From NCBI GenBank assembly GCA_017305715.1, contig JAFKKG010000036.1, positions 45,630 to 109,629 of the forward strand: 64,000 nucleotides of DNA, given 5' to 3'. The translations under genes were made by a program, and so were the position numbers. This DNA comes from Hyphomicrobiales bacterium. GTDB lineage: Bacteria; Pseudomonadota; Alphaproteobacteria; Rhizobiales; Xanthobacteraceae. Shown one piece after another: positions 58,937-64,000 of the stretch; within the stretch, counting starts at the first letter, position 1; every line of letters begins with the position of its first letter. Below the pieces are notes generated by a model. The model did not search any database. It was given only the letters and a program-made list of their open reading frames with translations, and was not told the DNA's origin.

Positions 58937-59860
58937 TCAGTCCGCCGGCTTGCCCATGATGTAGGGCTTCAGCATCGCATACATCAGGCTGTGCGTCGGC
59001 GTCGGCACGCCGAGCTTGTTGCCGAGCTCAACGACCTTGCCGCCGAGCCAGGGCAATTCCAGGCGGTTGCCGCGCTCGAGGTCGAGCGCCATCGACGGTT
59101 TTTGATGCGCGGGCAGGCTGTCGGAATATCCCGCGGTGATCTCCACGGCGTTGTCCGGCAGCGTCACGCCGTTGGCGCGGCCGACCTCCATCACTTCTCG
59201 ATAGGCCGACATCATCACGGGGCGCATCTCGGGACTGCGCAAGTCACCGACCGGCCGGCGCGACAGCGCCACCGCGCTGGCGTTGGCGGCGAGCAGGATG
59301 AACTTCATCCAGAGTTCGGTGAGGATCGCGTCGCTCAGCTTGGCTTCGAAGCCGGCCTTCTGGCACAGCGCGAGAAACTTTTCGCCGCGCGGGCTGGCCC
59401 TGCCGTCGAGCTCGCCGAACACGATGCGCATGAAGGTGCCGACCTGCTGGATCACGCCGGGCTCGATGATTTTCGCACTGATCTGCGCGACGCCGCCCAT
59501 CACGGCGTTCTCGCCGAGGATCGGGATCAGCCGCTCGGCAGCGTCGACGCCGTTCTGCAGCGGGATGACAGCCGTATCGGGGCCGATCAGCGGCTTGATG
59601 CTGATCCCGGCGCTTTCGACGTCCCACAGCTTGACGCAGAACAGCACGAAATCGACCCTGCCGATGTCGGCGGGGTTATCGGTCGCCCGTGTCGGCACCA
59701 GATGGATGTCGCCGCGCGGGCTCAGCACCTTCAATCCGTCGCGCTGCATGGCCGCGAGATGCGCGCCGCGCGCGATGAAGGTGACCTCCGCGCCGGCTTT
59801 GGCCAGCGCCGCCCCATAACCGGCGCCGACGCCGCCGGTGCCGACAATCGCAATCCGCAT
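58937..59860 (-). CDS. panE: 2-dehydropantoate 2-reductase
   Basis: PanE (KPR) reduces ketopantoate to pantoate with NADPH in CoA synthesis. The 307-residue protein starts MRIAIVGTGGVGAGYGAAL, the NADPH-binding Gly motif. Later are DFVLFCVKLWDVESA, IPLQNGVDAAERL, LTELWMKFILLAANASAVALSRRPVG (catalytic Lys in the ELWMK segment), and HQKPSMALDLERGNRLE. It is divergent from the glutathione transferase gene. Confidence 0.92.
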   Translation of the reverse strand: MRIAIVGTGGVGAGYGAALAKAGAEVTFIARGAHLAAMQRDGLKVLSPRGDIHLVPTRATDNPADIGRVDFVLFCVKLWDVESAGISIKPLIGPDTAVIPLQNGVDAAERLIPILGENAVMGGVAQISAKIIEPGVIQQVGTFMRIVFGELDGRASPRGEKFLALCQKAGFEAKLSDAILTELWMKFILLAANASAVALSRRPVGDLRSPEMRPVMMSAYREVMEVGRANGVTLPDNAVEITAGYSDSLPAHQKPSMALDLERGNRLELPWLGGKVVELGNKLGVPTPTHSLMYAMLKPYIMGKPAD

Positions 59861-59883
59861 TATTCGCTCCTTGTTGACGAAAG

Positions 59884-59916
59884 CCTAGCATCGTCGCTTC
59901 GCTCCTCGCAATGACG
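59884..59916. repeat. Short dispersed sequence GCATCGTCGCTTCGCTCCTCGCAATGACGG
   Basis: This motif lies between panE and the GST gene. Its reverse complement (CGTCATTGCGAGGAGCGAAGCGACGAT) is familiar to me as an intergenic repeat in alphaproteobacteria. There is one clear copy in the window. It contains the dyad GCGA/TCGC. Confidence 0.45.
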
Positions 59917-59961
59917 GTGCTAACCTCTGCCTCCAAACAAGGATTCCCTGAGGAAACGCGC

Positions 59962-60588
59962 ATGCTCACGCTTCATCATCTCAACGACTCCCGCTCGCAG
60001 CGGATCCTGTGGCTGCTGGAAGAGCTTGGGCTCCCCTATGAGATGAAGCGCTATCAGCGCGACGCCACGACGCGGCTGGCGCCGCCCGAACTCACCGCGA
60101 TCCATCCGCTCGGCAAGTCGCCCGTCATCACCGATGGCGACGTCACGATCGCGGAGTCGGGCGCGATCGTCGACTACATCATCCGCAGATACGGCAAGGG
60201 CGCGATGATGCCGGCGCCGGGCAGCGCCGACTTCGAGTCCTACAACGAGTGGCTGCATTATTCGGAAGGCTCGGCGATGCTGCCGCTGATGCTGAACCTC
60301 TATGTCTCCAGGCTGAAGGAAGCCGGTGCGCCGCTGCATCCGCGCATCGACAGCGAGCTCGCCAACCATCTCGGCTATGTCGACCGCGCACTAAAGGGGC
60401 GGGAATTCTTCGTCGGCCAGTCATTGTCCGGCGCCGACATCCAGATGAGCTTCGTCGGCGAGATGGCGAAAGTGTTCGACAAGCTTGGACCGTATCCGAA
60501 CCTGAAGGCGTGGCTGACGCGGATGCACGCCCGGCCGGCGTTCCAGCGCAGCGTGGAGAAGGGCGGGGCGTACCGGTTCGCGAAATGA
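59962..60588 (+). CDS. Glutathione S-transferase
   Basis: The 208-residue protein has the thioredoxin-like GST N-terminal domain (MLTLHHLNDSRSQRILWLLEELGLPYEMKRYQRD, HPLGKSPVITDGDVTIAESGAIVDYI) and the helical C-terminal domain (GQSLSGADIQMSFVGEMAKVF). The N-terminal Ser of SRSQR fits a Ser/Cys-type GST. It conjugates or reduces electrophiles with glutathione. The frame extends upstream to 59911, but the ATG at 59962 with a TGAGGAAA site begins the domain. Confidence 0.93.
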   Translation: MLTLHHLNDSRSQRILWLLEELGLPYEMKRYQRDATTRLAPPELTAIHPLGKSPVITDGDVTIAESGAIVDYIIRRYGKGAMMPAPGSADFESYNEWLHYSEGSAMLPLMLNLYVSRLKEAGAPLHPRIDSELANHLGYVDRALKGREFFVGQSLSGADIQMSFVGEMAKVFDKLGPYPNLKAWLTRMHARPAFQRSVEKGGAYRFAK

Positions 60589-60590
60589 CG

Positions 60591-60684
60591 ACGTAGTCGT
60601 CATTCCGGGGCGATGCGAAGCATCGAACCCGGAATCTCGACATTCCGGGTCTGGTGCTCGCGCACCATCCCGGAATGACGAGCG
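60591..60684. repeat. CATTCCGGG-type intergenic palindrome after the GST gene
   Basis: The element contains TAGTCGTCATTCCGGGGCG, CGATGCGAAGCATCG (perfect dyad), ACCCGGAATCTCGACATTCCGGGT (perfect dyad), and ends TGGTGCTCGCGCACCATCCCGGAATGACG, which mirrors the start. It is a relative of the GTCCCGGCC copies A-C and probably ends the GST transcript. Confidence 0.8.
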
Positions 60685-60882
60685 CCCCCGCTCAGGGCCG
60701 GGGCGACGGCGGGCTGGAATCCCCGCCATCCCCACCATATCTTGCATAATTATCAGGCGGATACCGCAAGTGCTTGGCCGGCCCGGGCCGATGTGGTATC
60801 TCGCAAGCGCTTCTTTCGACCGCCACACGTAGCCGACCGTTTTGCCGTCTAAGGCCTTGCGGCGGTGGAGATATTTTGGCCC

Positions 60883-62184
60883 ATGAGCTCCAGCACCAAG
60901 ACCGCTTCCGCGCCCGACTCGTTCTTCACGGCAACCCTGGCCGAGGCCGACCCGGATATCGCCGCCGCCATCAAGGGCGAACTCGGCCGGCAGCGCCATG
61001 AGGTCGAACTGATCGCCTCGGAAAACATCGTCAGCCGCGCGGTGCTGGAAGCGCAGGGCTCGGTGATGACCAACAAATACGCCGAGGGCTATCCGGGCGC
61101 ACGCTACTATGGCGGCTGCGAGTGGGTCGATGTCGCCGAGACGCTCGCGATCGACCGCGCCAAGAAATTGTTCGGTGCGCAGTTTGCCAACGTGCAGCCG
61201 AATTCCGGCAGCCAGATGAACCAGGCGGTGTTCCTGGCGCTGCTGCAGCCCGGCGACACCTTCATGGGCCTCGATCTGGCCGCCGGCGGCCATCTGACCC
61301 ATGGCGCGCCGGTCAACATGTCCGGCAAGTGGTTCAAGGCGCAGCACTACACCGTGCGCCGCGACGACCAGATCATCGATATGGACGACGTCGCCCGCCG
61401 CGCCGAGGAGGTGAAGCCGAAGCTGATCATCGCCGGCGGCTCGGCCTATTCGCGCGCCTGGGACTTCAAGCGCTTCCGCGAGATCGCCGACAGCGTCGGC
61501 GCCTATCTGTTGGTCGACATGGCGCATTTCGCCGGCCTGGTGGCCGGTGGCGTCCATGCTTCGCCGGTGCCGCATGCCCACATCACCACCACCACCACGC
61601 ACAAATCGCTGCGCGGCCCGCGCGGCGGGTTGATGCTGTGGAACGACGAGACGCTGACCAAGAAATTCAACTCGGCGATCTTCCCGGGCCTGCAGGGCGG
61701 TCCCTTGATGCACATCATCGCCGCCAAGGCAGTGGCGTTCGCCGAGGCGCTGCGTCCGGACTTCAAGATCTACGCCAAGAACGTCGTCGAGAACGCCAAG
61801 GCGCTGGCGGAAGCGCTGCGCGCGCAGGGCCTCGATATCGTCTCCGGCGGTACCGACAACCATCTGATGCTGGTCGATCTGCGGCCGAAGGGCCTCAAGG
61901 GCAACGTCTCGGAGAAGGCGCTGGTGCGCGCCGCGATCACCTGCAACAAGAACGGCATTCCGTTCGATCCCGAAACGCCGTTCGTCACCTCCGGCCTGCG
62001 TCTCGGCACGCCGGCGGCGACCACGCGCGGGTTTGGCGTCGCCGAATTCCAGCAGGTCGCCTCCATGATCGCCGAAGTGCTCAACGCGCTGGCGCAATCG
62101 CCCGACGGCAAGGCGCCGCTGGTGGAAGCTGCGATCAAGGAACGCGTCAAGGCGCTGACCGACCGCTTCCCGATCTACCAATAA
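60883..62184 (+). CDS. glyA: Serine hydroxymethyltransferase
   Basis: GlyA makes glycine and methylene-tetrahydrofolate from serine. The 433-residue PLP enzyme shows [49 protein letters not shown], Asp212/His215 in [15 protein letters not shown], and the PLP Lys241 in [15 protein letters not shown]. The ATG at 60883 gives the usual N-terminus. nrdR follows after 12 bases; glyA-nrdR-ribD is a conserved alphaproteobacterial order. Confidence 0.97.
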   Translation: MSSSTKTASAPDSFFTATLAEADPDIAAAIKGELGRQRHEVELIASENIVSRAVLEAQGSVMTNKYAEGYPGARYYGGCEWVDVAETLAIDRAKKLFGAQFANVQPNSGSQMNQAVFLALLQPGDTFMGLDLAAGGHLTHGAPVNMSGKWFKAQHYTVRRDDQIIDMDDVARRAEEVKPKLIIAGGSAYSRAWDFKRFREIADSVGAYLLVDMAHFAGLVAGGVHASPVPHAHITTTTTHKSLRGPRGGLMLWNDETLTKKFNSAIFPGLQGGPLMHIIAAKAVAFAEALRPDFKIYAKNVVENAKALAEALRAQGLDIVSGGTDNHLMLVDLRPKGLKGNVSEKALVRAAITCNKNGIPFDPETPFVTSGLRLGTPAATTRGFGVAEFQQVASMIAEVLNALAQSPDGKAPLVEAAIKERVKALTDRFPIYQ

Positions 62185-62196
62185 AGGTCTTTTCGG

Positions 62197-62679
62197 ATGC
62201 GCTGTCCCAGCTGCAACAGTCTCGATACGCAGGTGAAGGATTCGCGTCCGACCGAGGACTCGGCCGTGATCCGCAGGCGGCGCGTCTGCATCGCCTGCAA
62301 CTTCCGCTTCACCACCTTCGAGCGGGTGCAGCTCCGCGAACTCACCGTGATCAAGCGCAATGGCCGCCGCGTGCCGTTCGACCGCGACAAGCTGGTGCGC
62401 TCGTTGCAGATCTCGCTGCGCAAGCGGCCGGTGGATTCCGAGCGGGTCGAGAAGATGGTCTCGGCGATCGTGCGCGAGCTTGAAAGCGGCGGCGAGGCGG
62501 AGATTTCCTCGGAGGCGATCGGCGAGATCGTGATGGAGCATCTGCGCCAGCTCGACGACGTCGCCTATGTGCGTTTTGCCTCGGTCTATCGCAATTTCCG
62601 CGAGGCCAAGGACTTTGAGGCCGTGCTCGGCGAACTGTCCGGCGAGGAAGACGCACGGGTCACCGCGTTACGCAAATGA
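62197..62679 (+). CDS. nrdR: Ribonucleotide reductase repressor NrdR
   Basis: NrdR represses ribonucleotide reductase operons when dATP is bound. The 160-residue protein has the zinc ribbon with Cys3, Cys6, Cys31 and Cys34 ([18 protein letters not shown] and [11 protein letters not shown]) and the ATP-cone domain ([40 protein letters not shown]). It overlaps ribD by four bases (ATGA). Confidence 0.96.
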   Translation: MRCPSCNSLDTQVKDSRPTEDSAVIRRRRVCIACNFRFTTFERVQLRELTVIKRNGRRVPFDRDKLVRSLQISLRKRPVDSERVEKMVSAIVRELESGGEAEISSEAIGEIVMEHLRQLDDVAYVRFASVYRNFREAKDFEAVLGELSGEEDARVTALRK

Positions 62680-63830
62680 TCTTCCGCATTCTGGAAGACC
62701 AGTACGCGCAGAAATCCAGGGACGCCAAGGCTGCCGACGCCCGCTTCATGCAACTGGCGCTGGCGCTCGGCCGGCGCGGGCAGGGGCGCACCTGGCCGAA
62801 TCCCGCCGTCGGCGCGGTGGTGGTGAAGGATGGCGTCATCGTCGGCCGCGGCTGGACGCAAGCGGGCGGCCGGCCGCATGCCGAACCCGAAGCGCTCAGG
62901 CGCGCGGGTGAAGCCGCCCGCGGCGCCACGCTCTATGTCACGCTGGAGCCGTGCTCGCATTTCGGCAAGTCGCCGCCTTGCGTCGATGCCGTGATCGCAT
63001 CGGGCGTTGCGCGCGTGGTGTCGGCGATCGAAGACCCCAATCCGGAAGTCGCCGGCCAGGGCCATGCCAAGCTCCGTGCCGCCGGGATCGTGGTCGATGT
63101 CGGCCTTGGGGCCGCGGAAGCAGCCTACGACCATGCCGGGCATTTCCGCCGCATCCGCGACAGGCGTCCGCATGTGATCTTGAAACTCGCGGTCTCCGCC
63201 GACGACAAGATCGGCGCCGCCGGTCATAAGCCCGTCGCCATCACCGGCGAGGCCGCAAGGACCCGCGTGCACCTGCTGCGCGCGCAATGCGATGCGATCC
63301 TGGTCGGGATCGGCACCGTGCTGGCGGACGATCCGGAGCTGACCTGCCGCCTGCCGGGCATGGAAGCATTGTCGCCGGTGCGGGTGGTGCTGGACCGGAG
63401 CTTGCGGATTCCCGGCACGAGCCGTCTGGTGCATTCGGCGCGCGAGACGCCGCTCTGGGTGATGACCTCGGACCTTGCGGAGGCGCCGGCCGCCATGAAG
63501 CTCGGCGCGGCCGGGGCGCAGGTGATCCGCGTCGCCGCGACCATCTCGCCGCCGGGGCTGGATCTGCCGGTGGTGCTGCGCGCGCTGTCGGAGAAGGGCA
63601 TTTCGCGGCTGATGGTGGAGGGCGGGGCGCGCGTCGCGTCATCCTTCGTGAGGGCGGGCCTCGTCGACGAAGTCTGGCTGCTGCGCGGGCCGGAGCCGAT
63701 CGGCGCCGACGGCATTCCCGCGCTGGACGCATTGCCGCTGTCGGCTCTGTCAGGGTCGCCCGCGCTAAGAGTCCGTGCTAGCGAAAACGTCGGCAAGGAC
63801 ACACTTACGATCTACGAGCGCACTGCCTAA
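62676..63830 (+). CDS. ribD: Bifunctional riboflavin deaminase/reductase RibD
   Basis: RibD performs steps two and three of riboflavin synthesis, deamination then reduction of the pyrimidine intermediate. The 384-residue protein has the CMP/dCMP deaminase-like domain (HAEPEAL and [14 protein letters not shown] zinc ligands) and a C-terminal reductase domain ([51 protein letters not shown]). The start overlaps nrdR. The riboflavin synthase gene expected next in this order does not begin within the window. Confidence 0.96.
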   Translation: MIFRILEDQYAQKSRDAKAADARFMQLALALGRRGQGRTWPNPAVGAVVVKDGVIVGRGWTQAGGRPHAEPEALRRAGEAARGATLYVTLEPCSHFGKSPPCVDAVIASGVARVVSAIEDPNPEVAGQGHAKLRAAGIVVDVGLGAAEAAYDHAGHFRRIRDRRPHVILKLAVSADDKIGAAGHKPVAITGEAARTRVHLLRAQCDAILVGIGTVLADDPELTCRLPGMEALSPVRVVLDRSLRIPGTSRLVHSARETPLWVMTSDLAEAPAAMKLGAAGAQVIRVAATISPPGLDLPVVLRALSEKGISRLMVEGGARVASSFVRAGLVDEVWLLRGPEPIGADGIPALDALPLSALSGSPALRVRASENVGKDTLTIYERTA

Positions 63831-64000
63831 GTTCGTCATGCCCGGGCTTGTCCCACGGCTGTCCGGTTCATTGGAAGTATAATCCAAGTTTCAACTGATT
63901 TGGACATATGGGAATTGGCAGTAACGGTTCGAGCAGTCGGTCGATCGGTCGTCTTTGCATAAGGTTTGCTCGGACCAGGCGAGCGAACTCGAGTGGGCCG
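63831..64000. other. Window end after ribD: possible promoter and partial ORF
   Basis: TTCGTCATGCCCGGGCTTGTCCC is the start of a familiar dispersed palindrome, but its second half is missing. A TATAAT hexamer (63878-63883) sits inside ATTGGAAGTATAATCCAAG. An ATG at 63908 opens a frame to the window end that starts MGIGSNGSSSRSIGRL. A mobile element inserted into the repeat is possible but not provable from 170 bases. Confidence 0.35.

Overview
The window is chromosomal DNA from a GC-rich alphaproteobacterium of the Nitrobacteraceae, most likely Bradyrhizobium or a close relative. The evidence is the pair of Bradyrhizobium-type porins, a magnesium-type HemB, an LdtR-type regulator, the conserved orders rpoZ-relA/spoT, pdxJ-acpS-lepB-rnc-era-recO and glyA-nrdR-ribD, and several intergenic palindrome families that I remember as common in this group. 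No rRNA, CRISPR array, prophage or complete insertion sequence was found. One tRNA, Ser(GCT), is present.

Layout. 1-3.4 kb is sparsely coding: a 30-residue histone-like basic protein, a Sel1-like protein, a PiuC-type hydroxylase and tRNA-Ser. 4.3-7.8 kb holds two tandem paralogous porins, each followed by a near-identical terminator. 8-26 kb is core housekeeping: lytic transglycosylase, dapA, mscL, smpB, a peroxiredoxin, a family-5 uracil-DNA glycosylase, a NYN nuclease, rpoZ, relA/spoT, pdxJ, acpS, lepB, rnc, era, recO and parC. 26-36 kb is accessory and transport-rich: a quinoprotein dehydrogenase with a frameshift at its 3' end, two cation diffusion facilitators, MFS and EamA carriers and a RidA protein. 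36-37 kb is a non-coding composite repeat. 37.3-38.8 kb is an arsenic operon, arsR-aqpS-arsC. 38.8-43.8 kb has a class III adenylate cyclase, two more MFS carriers and a PhyH-type dioxygenase. 43.9-47.5 kb is a tight reverse-strand operon encoding a PspA-like protein, a YqiJ-like membrane protein and a YqiK-like flotillin. 47.6-54.5 kb has mntH, a hybrid histidine kinase, an ArsR/SRPBCC pair, two DUF1801 proteins and bpt. 54.7-64 kb has an RDD protein, hemB, a DUF6163 protein, ldtR, panE, a glutathione transferase and glyA-nrdR-ribD.

The most unusual locus is the PspA/YqiJ/flotillin operon. Its first reading frame is 376 codons long. The N-terminal ~160 residues resemble the N-terminal (WED/REC) part of IS605-family TnpB proteins. 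The rest is a PspA/IM30-like coiled coil, where a TnpB would have its RuvC nuclease domain. A strong Shine-Dalgarno and ATG lie exactly at the junction, so a long fusion and a short PspA could both be made. A 9-bp-arm palindrome sits just upstream and shares its intergenic space with the mntH promoter, which has a TTGCAA-type box.

Start sites were chosen by Shine-Dalgarno sequence and family alignment from memory. No database search was possible.
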